The translations under genes were made by a program, and so were the position numbers. From CAYVQE01 sp964633205 (lineage in GTDB: Bacteria > Myxococcota > B64-G9), in contig CAZWFN010000008.1 of NCBI GenBank assembly GCA_964633205.1, positions 1-64,000 of the forward strand: a DNA stretch of 64,000 nucleotides, read 5' to 3'. The notes below the pieces were generated by a model. It worked only from the letters and a program-made list of their open reading frames with translations, did not search any database and was not told where the DNA came from. Position 1 is the stretch's first letter. Each line of letters begins with the position of its first letter. This document shows, piece after piece, positions 1 through 8,223 of this stretch.

Positions 1-269
1 CCCACCGGCTCATCGGCCGGCGGCTCGTAGAGGGCCGAGTCGTCGCCGCCGCTCATGGTGGCCAGGACCACCGACAGGGCCATGAACAGGAAAGCCATCA
101 CGGTGGTCATCTTCTGCAGCGGCGTGGTCTGGCTCTGGCCGCCGAACAGGGTCTGGCCGCCGCCGCCGAAGGCGGCGCCCATGCCCGAGCCCTTGCCCTG
201 CTGCAGCAGGACGATGATCACCATGAAAAAGCACACCAGCACGTAGATGACGACCAAAAAGGTATACAT
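1..269 (-). CDS. secG: SecG, preprotein translocase subunit (3' end cut by window)
   Basis: This is the small inner-membrane subunit of the SecYEG translocon, which assists protein export. The visible 89 codons begin MYTFLVVIYVLVCFFMVIIV, a first hydrophobic segment. The typical SecG glycine-rich stretch QQGKGSGMGAAFGGGG follows, and then a second membrane segment (MAFLFMALSVVLA). The ATG at 269 was chosen because it opens the first membrane helix. The gene runs off the left edge, so its C-terminal tail is missing. It is last in the order gap-pgk-tpiA-secG, a common bacterial arrangement, 25 bases after tpiA. Confidence 0.93.
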   Translation of the reverse strand, partial: MYTFLVVIYVLVCFFMVIIVLLQQGKGSGMGAAFGGGGQTLFGGQSQTTPLQKMTTVMAFLFMALSVVLATMSGGDDSALYEPPADEPV

Positions 270-294
270 GGTCGGAGACTCCCGTGTTCGCAGA

Positions 295-1053
295 TTACCG
301 CTTCTGGAATTCGATCAGGGCAGCGAAGCTGTCGGCCTTCAGGCTGGCCCCGCCCACCAGCGCGCCGTCTATGTCGGGTTGGGCCATCAGCTCGGCCACG
401 TTGTCGGGCTTGACACTGCCGCCGTACTGGATGCGCACCGCTTCGGCGACCTGGCTGCTGTAGAGTTCGCCGATCAGCGCCCGCAGCTCGGCGTGCACCG
501 CCTGGGCCTGGCCCGGGGTGGCGGTCTTGCCGGTGCCGATGGCCCAGACCGGCTCGTAGGCCACGGTCAGCGCGGGCATACGCTCGGCGACCACACCGTC
601 GAGCGCGCCGCGCAGCTGCCGCGCCACCACAGCGCTGGTCTGATCGGCCTCGCGCTGCTCGAGCGTCTCGCCGATGCAGACGATGGGCAGCAGGCCGGCC
701 CGATGGGCGGCGTGGACGCGCTTGTTGACCATCTCGTCGGTCTCGCCGAACAGCTGGCGCCGCTCCGAGTGGCCCAAGATCACGTGGCTGCAGCCGATAT
801 CACGCACCATCTCGGCCGAGACCTCGCCGGTGAAGGCACCCGACTCCTCCCAGTGGCAGTTCTGGGCGGCCGTGGTCACCGGCCCGCCGGCCACCGCCTC
901 GATCACCACATCCAGCGAGGTGTAGCTCGGCGCCAGCGCCACGTCCACCTCTGGGGTGCGCTCGGCCACCGGCAGCACCGCCTGGGCCAACTCGCGGGCC
1001 GCCGCGCGGGTCAAGTTCATCTTCCAGTTGCCGGCGATGAAAGCGCGTCGCAT
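295..1053 (-). CDS. tpiA: Triosephosphate isomerase
   Basis: This cytosolic glycolytic enzyme interconverts dihydroxyacetone phosphate and glyceraldehyde 3-phosphate. The 252-residue length is normal for the family. The catalytic set is intact: N9 and K11 in GNWKMN, H95 in LGHSERR and E167 in AYEPVWAIGTGK, followed by the phosphate-gripping loop. The ATG at 1053 follows a GGAGGAG ribosome site. The reading frame stays open upstream into pgk, but the protein plainly begins at MRRAFIAGNWK. The start lies 16 bases after the pgk stop, so the two are co-transcribed. Confidence 0.97.
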   Translation of the reverse strand: MRRAFIAGNWKMNLTRAAARELAQAVLPVAERTPEVDVALAPSYTSLDVVIEAVAGGPVTTAAQNCHWEESGAFTGEVSAEMVRDIGCSHVILGHSERRQLFGETDEMVNKRVHAAHRAGLLPIVCIGETLEQREADQTSAVVARQLRGALDGVVAERMPALTVAYEPVWAIGTGKTATPGQAQAVHAELRALIGELYSSQVAEAVRIQYGGSVKPDNVAELMAQPDIDGALVGGASLKADSFAALIEFQKR

Positions 1054-1069
1054 CGGTCTCCTCCCCCGG

Positions 1070-2245
1070 TTACGACTCCAAGGCCGCGATGCCCGGCAGC
1101 TGCTTGCCCTCGACGAACTCGAGGCTGGCACCGCCGCCGGTCGAAATATGGGATACCCGATCGGCCAGCCCGCTGGCCCGGATGGCCGCGGCCGAGTCGC
1201 CGCCGCCGACCACGCTGATGGCCTTGGAGTCGGCCAGGGCCCGGGCCACGCCGAAGGTTCCCGCGGCGAAGGCCGCGTTCTCGAACACGCCCATGGGTCC
1301 GTTCCAGAACACGGTCCGAGCGCTGGCCAGCCGTTCGGCGTAGGCCTTGACCGTCTCCGGACCGATGTCCAGGCCCATGCGGCCAGCGGGCACCGCCCCG
1401 CTGACGGGCTCGCCGGCGGTCGCCTCCAGGCCTTCGGCCACGACGTGGTCGACCGGCAACACCAGATCGACCTTGCGCTCGACCGCCTGGTCGAGCAGGT
1501 TGCGCGCCAGCTCCAGCTTGTCCGACTCCACCCGCGATTCACCCACCTGCTCGCCGCGGGCGGCCAGGAAGGTGTAGGCCATGGCGCCACCGATCAGGAT
1601 CGCATCGGCCTTGTGCAGCAGGCTGGAGATGACCCCGATCTTGTCGCTGACCTTGACCCCGCCCAGCAGAGCCACGAAGGGCCGCTTGGGCTCACGCAGC
1701 GCATCGCCCAGGAACTTCAGCTCCTTGCGGATCAGGTAGCCGACGCCCTTGTGCTCGAAGTGGCGCACCATGCCCACGGTCGAGGCGTGGGCCCGGTGGG
1801 CGGTGCCGAAGGCGTCGTTGACGTAGACCTCGGCCAGTCCGGCCAGCTTCTCGGCGAAGGCCTCGTCGTTGGCGGTCTCGCCCTGGTGGAAGCGCAGGTT
1901 CTCGAGCAGCAGCACCTGGCCGTCGCGCAGGTCCTGGGCCAGCTTGCGCACGCCGTCGCCGACGCAATCTTCGGCCGCGATCACATCCACCTCCAGCAGC
2001 TCGGCCAGCCGCGAGCCCACCGGCTCGAGCCGCATGGCCGGCACCACCTGGCCCTTGGGCCGCCCCAGGTGGCTGGCCAGCACCAGCTTGGCACCGCGGG
2101 CCACCGCGTGGCGGATGGTGGGCAGTGCCGCGCGCACCCGGTTGTCGTCGCTGATGCGTCCGCCCTCGAGCGGCACGTTGAAGTCGACCCGGATGAAGGT
2201 GCGCTTGCCCTCGATGGGCAGCTGTTCGATGGTGCGAATGGCCAT
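1070..2245 (-). CDS. pgk: Phosphoglycerate kinase
   Basis: This enzyme makes ATP from 1,3-bisphosphoglycerate in lower glycolysis. The protein is 391 residues, the standard bacterial length. It shows the N-terminal substrate motif RVDFNVPL, the hinge-region LLGGVKVSDKIGV and the C-terminal nucleotide-binding glycines in VVGGGDSAAA. The ATG at 2245 lies 4 bases after the gap stop codon, which implies translational coupling. It is the second gene of the gap-pgk-tpiA-secG operon. Confidence 0.97.
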   Translation of the reverse strand: MAIRTIEQLPIEGKRTFIRVDFNVPLEGGRISDDNRVRAALPTIRHAVARGAKLVLASHLGRPKGQVVPAMRLEPVGSRLAELLEVDVIAAEDCVGDGVRKLAQDLRDGQVLLLENLRFHQGETANDEAFAEKLAGLAEVYVNDAFGTAHRAHASTVGMVRHFEHKGVGYLIRKELKFLGDALREPKRPFVALLGGVKVSDKIGVISSLLHKADAILIGGAMAYTFLAARGEQVGESRVESDKLELARNLLDQAVERKVDLVLPVDHVVAEGLEATAGEPVSGAVPAGRMGLDIGPETVKAYAERLASARTVFWNGPMGVFENAAFAAGTFGVARALADSKAISVVGGGDSAAAIRASGLADRVSHISTGGGASLEFVEGKQLPGIAALES

Positions 2246-2249
2246 CGGC

Positions 2250-3260
2250 TCAGCCCGCGATGTGGGCCACCATGTCGAGCATGCGGTTGGAGAAACCCCA
2301 CTCGTTGTCGTACCAGGACAGCACCTTGACCAGCGTGCCTTCCATGACCGCGGTGTTGTCGGCGTCGATGATCGACGAGCGCGGATCGCCGATGTAGTCG
2401 GTGCTGACCAGCGGGGCCTTCTCGACGCCCAGCAGGCCGGCCAGCTCGCCCGCGGCCGCCTTCTCGAAAGCCTCGTTGACCGCCTCGGCGCTGGTCGCCT
2501 TCGACACCACCGCCACCAGGTCGACCAGCGAGGCGTTGGGGGTCGGCACCCGCACCGAGATGCCGTCCAGCTTGCCGTTCAGCTCGGGCAGCACCTTGCC
2601 CACCGACCGGGCCGCGCCGGTGGTGGTCGGGATCATCGACATGGCCGCCGCCCGGGCACGCCGCAGGTCCTTGTGCGGCAGGTCCAGGATGTTCTGATCG
2701 TTGGTGTAGGAGTGGATGGTGGTCATGTAGCCGCGCTCGATGCCGAACGACTCGTGCAACACCTTGGCCACCGGGGCCAGGCAGTTGGTGGTGCACGACG
2801 CGTTGGACAGGATCTTGTCCTCGTCCGGCTTGAAGTCGGTGTGGTTGACGCCGTAGACGAAGGTGCGGATCTCCGGGCTCTTGCCCGGCGCCGAGAGCAT
2901 TACCCGCGGCGCGCCGGCCTCGAGGTGCTTGGAGCAGGACTGGGTGTCGCGGAAGATGCCGGTGCACTCCAGCACCACGTCGACGCCCTTGTCCCGCCAG
3001 GGCAGCTGGGCCGGATCCCGCTCCGCGGTGACCTGGATCGGATGACCGTCGATGACGAAGCCGGCGTCGTTCAGCTCGACCTGGTGGCCGAAGGTGCGGT
3101 GGACCGAGTCGTACTTGAGCAAATGGGCCAGGGTCTCGTTGTCGGTGATGTCGTTGATCAAGACGATCTCGAACTCATCGGTCAGCTCGCGCTGGTACAA
3201 CGCCCGCGCCACACAGCGTCCGATCCGACCGAAGCCATTGATTCCAATCTTGATCGCCAT
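2250..3260 (-). CDS. gap: Glyceraldehyde-3-phosphate dehydrogenase, type I
   Basis: This enzyme oxidises glyceraldehyde 3-phosphate to 1,3-bisphosphoglycerate with NAD. The 336-residue protein starts MAIKIGINGFGRIGR, the Rossmann dinucleotide motif. The acidic residue in VLINDITD favours NAD over NADP. The nucleophile is C156 in SNASCTTNCLAP, and the activating His is in TTIHSYTNDQ. An SD-like GGGAGAGCG precedes the ATG at 3260. It is the first gene of the glycolytic operon, with a promoter candidate about 90 bases upstream. Confidence 0.97.
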   Translation of the reverse strand: MAIKIGINGFGRIGRCVARALYQRELTDEFEIVLINDITDNETLAHLLKYDSVHRTFGHQVELNDAGFVIDGHPIQVTAERDPAQLPWRDKGVDVVLECTGIFRDTQSCSKHLEAGAPRVMLSAPGKSPEIRTFVYGVNHTDFKPDEDKILSNASCTTNCLAPVAKVLHESFGIERGYMTTIHSYTNDQNILDLPHKDLRRARAAAMSMIPTTTGAARSVGKVLPELNGKLDGISVRVPTPNASLVDLVAVVSKATSAEAVNEAFEKAAAGELAGLLGVEKAPLVSTDYIGDPRSSIIDADNTAVMEGTLVKVLSWYDNEWGFSNRMLDMVAHIAG

Positions 3261-3354
3261 CTCGCTCTCCCTTCCCGGCGTCCCTCTTGCCGCAGACGCC
3301 CGTCATTGTCGCGCCGTCGCCCCGCCGCATCACCCTTGTTGCGGCGGGGCTGTG

Positions 3355-3384
3355 CTTGTACCCCAGAGCCGCACCCGCAGTCAA
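3355..3384 (-). promoter_or_regulatory. Sigma-70-type promoter for gap-pgk-tpiA-secG
   Basis: Read on the minus strand this is TTGACT, 18 bases, TACAAG, matching 5 of 6 and 4 of 6 consensus positions. It would start transcription near 3348 and leave a leader of about 88 bases before gap. It is the best-placed candidate in this intergenic stretch, but it was found by eye only. Confidence 0.45.
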
Positions 3385-3451
3385 GCCACAAGCCACCAAT
3401 CGCATTGCGCAATCGCGCTCGGCACACCCGGGCCGGCCCGGACCCAGCCGA

Positions 3452-3490
3452 GAAAATAATTCGCCTCCCGGCTCTTTCAACCCGGAGGCG
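3452..3490 (-). terminator. Rho-independent terminator after the 77-residue gene
   Basis: On the minus strand CGCCTCC (3490-3484) pairs with GGAGGCG (3468-3462), and two further G-C pairs follow a mismatch. The stem is followed by AATTATTTTCTC. It lies about 55 bases downstream of the stop codon at 3545, so it would isolate that small gene from the glycolytic operon. Confidence 0.55.
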
Positions 3491-3544
3491 TAAGAATTTG
3501 ACGAGAAACAAGAAAAAAGCGGGGTGGACTTCGGCGGGGCGCTC

Positions 3545-3778
3545 TCAGCCGGCCTGATCCAGCCAGGCCAGCTCGGACAGGTCCACCTCGAAGCTCAGCC
3601 GATCCCATCGCGCGCGGCCGCCGGCGGGCACCGCCCCTTCGTCGGCCAGCCGGCCCAGCTCGCGCGACAGGGCGCGGATCTGGCCGTGGCTGTAACCGTT
3701 GGATTTGAGCTGTCCGAAAACGCTGCGGACCATCGAGGGCGAGATGCGCTCGCCTCCGTTCGCCATCTTTCCGATCAT
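3545..3778 (-). CDS. Small protein of unknown function (77 aa), sigma-54 promoted
   Basis: I do not recognise this family. The start at 3778 is fixed by an AGGAGG six bases upstream of ATG; the frame is open further upstream but has no ribosome site there. The product (MIGKMANGGERISPSMVRSV...) has a likely helical middle part, QLKSNGYSHGQIRALSRELGRLADE, which resembles a small helical or HTH-like segment, and an acidic tail. There is no signal peptide or membrane segment. It is a monocistronic unit, bounded by a near-perfect sigma-54 promoter and its own terminator. That bounding is the best evidence that this short frame is a real, regulated gene. Confidence 0.7.
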   Translation of the reverse strand: MIGKMANGGERISPSMVRSVFGQLKSNGYSHGQIRALSRELGRLADEGAVPAGGRARWDRLSFEVDLSELAWLDQAG

Positions 3779-3817
3779 GTTCGGCCTCCTTTCTTCGCTC
3801 TCCCGAGCCGGTCGAGA

Positions 3818-3833
3818 AGCAAATGCCTTGCCA
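3818..3833 (-). promoter_or_regulatory. Sigma-54 promoter for the 77-aa gene
   Basis: The minus strand reads TGGCAAGGCATTTGCT, matching the RpoN consensus TGGCACG-N4-TTGCW at all positions but one, with exact GG to GC spacing. The predicted start near 3807 leaves a leader of about 29 bases that holds the AGGAGG. Activation by one of the window's AAA+ regulators is inferred. Confidence 0.7.
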
Positions 3834-4030
3834 AGCGGCCGGCCCTGCCCCCACCCCTGCGCAAGGTGGTCGAATCGCACGCTTGACGCGAGCGGCCAAG
3901 AGGCGCCGGGCCGCGGCGCAGCGCCACCCGCGCTTCGCGCGCAGCGGCCCTGGTGCGCAGTCGCTTACACAGACGCGCTGCGTCAAGAACCCCGCAATTT
4001 CGATTGATCGGCCAGTCGGTCGGGCATTTT

Positions 4031-6010
4031 TCAGGGACCCACCACGGGCGGCTCGGGGCTGAACAGCCCCTGGAGAAAGCCCTGGTAGTGGCGCTGGGCG
4101 TCCGGGTTGTCGAACACCGCGAAGTGGCCATCGTCCGGGTACTGGACCATGACCGCGGTGACGGGCTCGCCGTCGGGCCCGGTCGCGTTGGCCGTCACCG
4201 GCGCTGGCAGCGGCTCGCGCCCGCGCAGTGCAAAGGCCGCGATCGGCTCGGCCAGCGGCTCCATCGGCGCGCACCCGGCGGCGGCCGCCATGGCCGCGGC
4301 CTGCTCGGGCAGAGCGTAGCGGTCCTGCAGGCCCTGGCTGAAGAACAGGTGCTTGGGCGCCGTGCCGGCCGGCGGCGCGGCGATCATCCGGCGGGCGTAA
4401 TTGAGCGGATCGGCCCGCTCGGCGAAGAGCTGGAACACAGCCACCACCGGGTGATCCAGATCGAACTCATCGGCCTCGAGCCCCATGCCCAGGATGATCA
4501 GCGCCGGGATGTCGATCGGCTCGGTCTTGCCCAGGATGGCCGGGCCCAGCCCGCCGCCCGAGCCGGACAGCACCGCGCCGGCGACCCCTTCGGCCAGCGC
4601 CAGGTAGATGGCCCCGTTGAGGCAGCCCTGGCTGTGGCCCATGTAGCCGACCCGCTCGGCATCGAAGCCGATGGCCGTGCTGCCGGGCGCGACCGCGGCC
4701 GGCACTTGCAGCGCGGGCAGCAGGCGGCGCAGCACCAGCAGGTCGACCGCTCCTTGGCGAAAGTTATCCCGCATCGCCAAGATGTTGTACGGGTTGAAGG
4801 TGATGATGTTCTCGTCGCGGCCCCAGGGGTTGCGCTCGCCGTGCAGCGGCTGGTCGATGCTGATCGAGGCGATGCCGCGCCGGGCCAACGCGTCGGCCAC
4901 ATCGTCGGCCGCGTCGACGAAGCTGTGGCGGCTGCCGCCGGTGCCGTGGGCGTAGATCACCAGCGGCCAGCCGGCGGCCGGTGGCGGTCCGGCGGGTATG
5001 GCCAGGTCGAAGGCCAGCGGGCTGCGGCGTTGGACCAGCGGGGTGCCGGCGGCGTCGAAGACGAAGCCGCCGCCGGCGGCGAAATCGGGCGGTTCGCCGG
5101 CCTGGAATTCAGGCATGTCGAACCAGGCTTCGACCACGACCAGATCGGCCTTCTCCGTTCGCTGGGCCCAGTCGTAGACCACCGGCGGCGGCTCGGCGCG
5201 GACCCAATCGGCCAGCGCGTCCATCTCGCCGTGGATGTCCTGGGTGGTGAACACGGTCAGCCCGGCCACCCGCTCGCGATCCAGCCCGCAGACCGCCTCC
5301 AGCTCGTCCCAGATCGGCTGGTAGGCCTCCCACCAGGGCAGCAGCGAGGCGCCCAGCGGCGGCTCGGCATACTTGGTGCGCTCGAAGGTGTCCGGCGCGC
5401 CCAGCGGCTGGCCGGCCGCATCGCGCACCGCCCGGGTGACCACCGCTGCGTAGCGCGTCCGGGGCCGCAGCGGAAAGCCGAGCTCCGGCCGCAGCACCAG
5501 GGTATGGGCCGGGGTGAACTGGCGCTGTTCCGCCAGCAGGCGCACCGCCACCGGCAGCCGCTGGCCGCGGCCGGGCCCGGCCGACAGATCGACCAGGAAC
5601 ACGCTGGCCTCAGCGGAGCGGCTGGCCGCCGGATCGGCCGGCAGGCTGCTCGCGTCCAGCGGTCCGTCGAAGGTGAAGTAGATGGCCTGGTTGGTGCCCC
5701 AGCCGCGCGTCTCGGCCTCGACCGTCTCCAGGTAGTCGGCCAGCATGGAGCTGTCGGCCGGGTTGGGAAAGCCGGCCAGGTCCGGGCCGCCGGCGCCGTT
5801 CAAGCGCTGGTCGCTGGGCCAGGGCACGCCGAAGAAATCGGGTTGCCGATCGCGGACCTCGAAGCGCAGCCCGGTGCCGATCAGCGCGCAGTTGAGCGCC
5901 GCCGGGCAGGCGCACTCATAGCCCTCGCAGTAGGGCTCCTCCAGGCCGGGCCCGCAAGCCGCCGCGACCAGCACCAGCGCCACGAACGCCATCGGCAAAA
6001 TGCGCCTCAT
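4031..6010 (-). CDS. Lipoprotein alpha/beta hydrolase
   Basis: This is a predicted secreted esterase or lipase-like enzyme anchored by lipid. The N-terminus MRRILPMAFVALVLVAAAC is a lipoprotein signal with lipobox AAAC. About 300 residues with an extracellular look follow, and then the alpha/beta-hydrolase core. That core has an oxyanion-type strand (VIYAHGTGG), a nucleophile elbow GHSQG (in VGYMGHSQGCLNG), a possible acid near ILGMGLEADEFD and a late His in PDDGHFAVF. The 659-residue length exceeds a simple hydrolase because of the N-terminal part. The ATG at 6010 follows GGAGGAGGATCG. The substrate is unknown. It lies 40 bases after the methylase stop, so it may share that transcript. Confidence 0.8.
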   Translation of the reverse strand: MRRILPMAFVALVLVAAACGPGLEEPYCEGYECACPAALNCALIGTGLRFEVRDRQPDFFGVPWPSDQRLNGAGGPDLAGFPNPADSSMLADYLETVEAETRGWGTNQAIYFTFDGPLDASSLPADPAASRSAEASVFLVDLSAGPGRGQRLPVAVRLLAEQRQFTPAHTLVLRPELGFPLRPRTRYAAVVTRAVRDAAGQPLGAPDTFERTKYAEPPLGASLLPWWEAYQPIWDELEAVCGLDRERVAGLTVFTTQDIHGEMDALADWVRAEPPPVVYDWAQRTEKADLVVVEAWFDMPEFQAGEPPDFAAGGGFVFDAAGTPLVQRRSPLAFDLAIPAGPPPAAGWPLVIYAHGTGGSRHSFVDAADDVADALARRGIASISIDQPLHGERNPWGRDENIITFNPYNILAMRDNFRQGAVDLLVLRRLLPALQVPAAVAPGSTAIGFDAERVGYMGHSQGCLNGAIYLALAEGVAGAVLSGSGGGLGPAILGKTEPIDIPALIILGMGLEADEFDLDHPVVAVFQLFAERADPLNYARRMIAAPPAGTAPKHLFFSQGLQDRYALPEQAAAMAAAAGCAPMEPLAEPIAAFALRGREPLPAPVTANATGPDGEPVTAVMVQYPDDGHFAVFDNPDAQRHYQGFLQGLFSPEPPVVGP

Positions 6011-6050
6011 CGATCCTCCTCCCGGCCCGAATTCGCCCTCGGCGCTTCGG

Positions 6051-8213
6051 TCAGCCTTTCCAGGCCCGGGCCGGCACGTCGGCCAGCATGCGCTCGAGGT
6101 CCGGCTCGTCCAGGCCCAGGTGCCAGTTTACCAGGTGATCGAGCACGTGTTCCAACCAGGCCGCCGGCGGAACCGCATCCGCCTCGCCGGCCCGCCGGGC
6201 GGCGATGGTCCGGGCCAGACGGCCGATCAACAGCGCCACCGCGCGGTCGTCGCGTTCGGGCCCGCCCCAGGCGGTGGTGATCTGGCGCACCAGGCCCAGC
6301 GGATGCAAGCCGCCGGCCAGCACCGATCGCATGGTCTGCGCCAGGTAGCCGTCCAGCCGCCCGGCGGCCAGGCCGTTGGTCAGCCGCGGCAGCGGCAGGC
6401 TGCGCACCTCGTAGAGGTTGATGTTGTTGTTCGACGAGGTCAGCCGGAAACGCCATTCCAGCGGAGTCGAGTTGAGCAGGCCCAGCAGGTAGCTGCGGGC
6501 CGCCTCCGGTTCCAGGCCGCTGCTGGCCAGATCGTCGCGGGGCACCCAGTAGTTGACCGAGTTGCCCAGCACCACCCCAGGTGGTACCTCGGCCGCCACC
6601 AGGCGGCGGCTGGCTTCCAGGTTGACGATACCGGTCTGGACGATCCGCGGCTGCTCGCGGTCCCGGCGCCAGGGCCCGTGGGCCCGGCGCTCGACGAAGC
6701 GCCCCAGGTCAGCCCAACGCTCGTCGGCCGGCTCGGTCCCCAGCCGCACCCGGTACGGGCCGACATGGGCGCCGCGCACCAGCAGCGCCGCATCGGGCTG
6801 CGAGCGGATGCAGTCGCGGAACTGCGTCTGGTCCAGCTCGCCGACCCGCCCCAGCGCCAGCTCGCCCACCGTCGAGCCGTTGCGCTCGCGCAGGCGCCCG
6901 GCCAGCGCCAGCGCCTCCGGCGGGACCACCGGCAAGGCCAGGGTCTCGCCGTCGAGCAGCTCGACCTGGGCCAACGACACCCGGTGGCTGGGCCGCTGGC
7001 CGGTGCCGTCGACCATGGTCAGCGCGCGATCGGCGCGCCTCCGGTGCTCCACCGCCGCCAGCAGCACCGACTGGCCCACCTGCTCGAACACGCGGGCGCT
7101 CTCGGGGAAGGTCTCCACCCGCTCCAGCCAGCCGTTCTCCAGCAGATGCCGCCGCAGCCCGGCGGCGGAGCGGTCCATCAAGAACCCGTAGGGCAACACG
7201 ATGGCCAGCCGGCCGCCGGGGGCCAGCAGCTGCAGCGCCCGCTCCAGAAACACCCGGTACAGGTTCAGCGTGCCGGACAACGCCAGCCGGTAGCCGGCCT
7301 GGCGCAGCCGTTGGGTGTAGGCGCGCAGGCCGGGCCGCCGGGCGAAGCCGGTCAGCACGTCGAACGGCGGGTTGGCCACCAGCGCATCGAAACCGGCGCC
7401 ACCGTCGCCGCAAGCGTCTGGAAACTCCCGCTCCCAGCGGATGGCGCCGGCGCCGGCCGCGCCCCGCCGGCGACCGACCACCGCATCGCCGCAGACCACC
7501 GCGCGCTCCAACCCGGCCACCGGTCCGGCGGTCGGATCGCAGCGCTGCCACAGGGCGGTGCGGGCCAGGGCGACGCACAGCGGGTCACGGTCCACCCCGT
7601 ACAGACCTCCGCCCACCAGCTGCCGCGCCCGCGCGGTCCGCTGCGGCCCTTCCTGCCCGGCCGCGTCCAGCAAGCGGTCGAGGCAGGCGGACAGCAAGCG
7701 CCCGTCGCCACAGGCCGGGTCCAGGATGCGCGCGGGCGGCGCGGCCGCCGTCTCGTCCGGCAAGGCCAGCGCCACCAGCCGGGCGACCATCCAATCCGGG
7801 GTGAAGAACTGGCCCCGCCGGCGGCGGTCGCGGGCGCGCAGCCCGACCCGCAGCTTGCCGGCCCGCCCCCGGCGTTCGAGCTCGAAGCCGCGCAAGCGCT
7901 CCAGCAGCCAGCCCGGCTCGGGGGTCGGCTGGGGCAGCTCCACCAGCTCCAGTGCCGACTCGGCCGGCACCCCGGGCTCGTCCAGCTCGAGTGCCAACAA
8001 AGGGCAACCGAGCGCCTGCAGTGCTTCCCGGCGCCGGTCCAGCTCCGCCGCAGCGGCCACCGGGGTGCGCGCCAGCACCGCCCGGCGCACCGCCGCCAGC
8101 ACCAGCGCCCGGGTCAGCGCCGCCGGCGCCAGGCCCGGGATCGCGGCATCCAGGGCCGTGGCGGCGTCCGCCAGCATACTGCGCAACGGGTCCTTGGCAA
8201 CGGAGCGGGCCAC
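6051..8213 (-). CDS. N6-adenine DNA methyltransferase (Eco57I/type IIG-like, solo)
   Basis: This protein is predicted to methylate adenine using S-adenosylmethionine. It has RRRRGQFFTPDWMV, a sequence typical of N6 methylases, then motif I LDPACGDG at about residue 165 and motif IV NPPF at about residue 280. A long C-terminal target-recognition-like part ends near residue 720. I see no PD-(D/E)xK nuclease motif in the N-terminal 100 residues and no restriction gene beside it, so it may be a solo or housekeeping methylase. The GTG start at 8213 lies 10 bases after the upstream stop, with a GAGG near it. The family call is by motif, not by search. Confidence 0.8.
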   Translation of the reverse strand: MARSVAKDPLRSMLADAATALDAAIPGLAPAALTRALVLAAVRRAVLARTPVAAAAELDRRREALQALGCPLLALELDEPGVPAESALELVELPQPTPEPGWLLERLRGFELERRGRAGKLRVGLRARDRRRRGQFFTPDWMVARLVALALPDETAAAPPARILDPACGDGRLLSACLDRLLDAAGQEGPQRTARARQLVGGGLYGVDRDPLCVALARTALWQRCDPTAGPVAGLERAVVCGDAVVGRRRGAAGAGAIRWEREFPDACGDGGAGFDALVANPPFDVLTGFARRPGLRAYTQRLRQAGYRLALSGTLNLYRVFLERALQLLAPGGRLAIVLPYGFLMDRSAAGLRRHLLENGWLERVETFPESARVFEQVGQSVLLAAVEHRRRADRALTMVDGTGQRPSHRVSLAQVELLDGETLALPVVPPEALALAGRLRERNGSTVGELALGRVGELDQTQFRDCIRSQPDAALLVRGAHVGPYRVRLGTEPADERWADLGRFVERRAHGPWRRDREQPRIVQTGIVNLEASRRLVAAEVPPGVVLGNSVNYWVPRDDLASSGLEPEAARSYLLGLLNSTPLEWRFRLTSSNNNINLYEVRSLPLPRLTNGLAAGRLDGYLAQTMRSVLAGGLHPLGLVRQITTAWGGPERDDRAVALLIGRLARTIAARRAGEADAVPPAAWLEHVLDHLVNWHLGLDEPDLERMLADVPARAWKG

Positions 8214-8223
8214 GTGACCTGCC

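Noticed and set aside
3953..6280. 775-codon plus-strand open frame
   Set aside because: It is antisense to the lipoprotein hydrolase, has no ribosome site or known motif, and reflects the GC-rich codon pattern of the true minus-strand gene.
6051..8213. Methylase as part of a BREX or other defence island
   Set aside because: None of the usual partner genes (helicase, phosphatase, nuclease) is found beside it.
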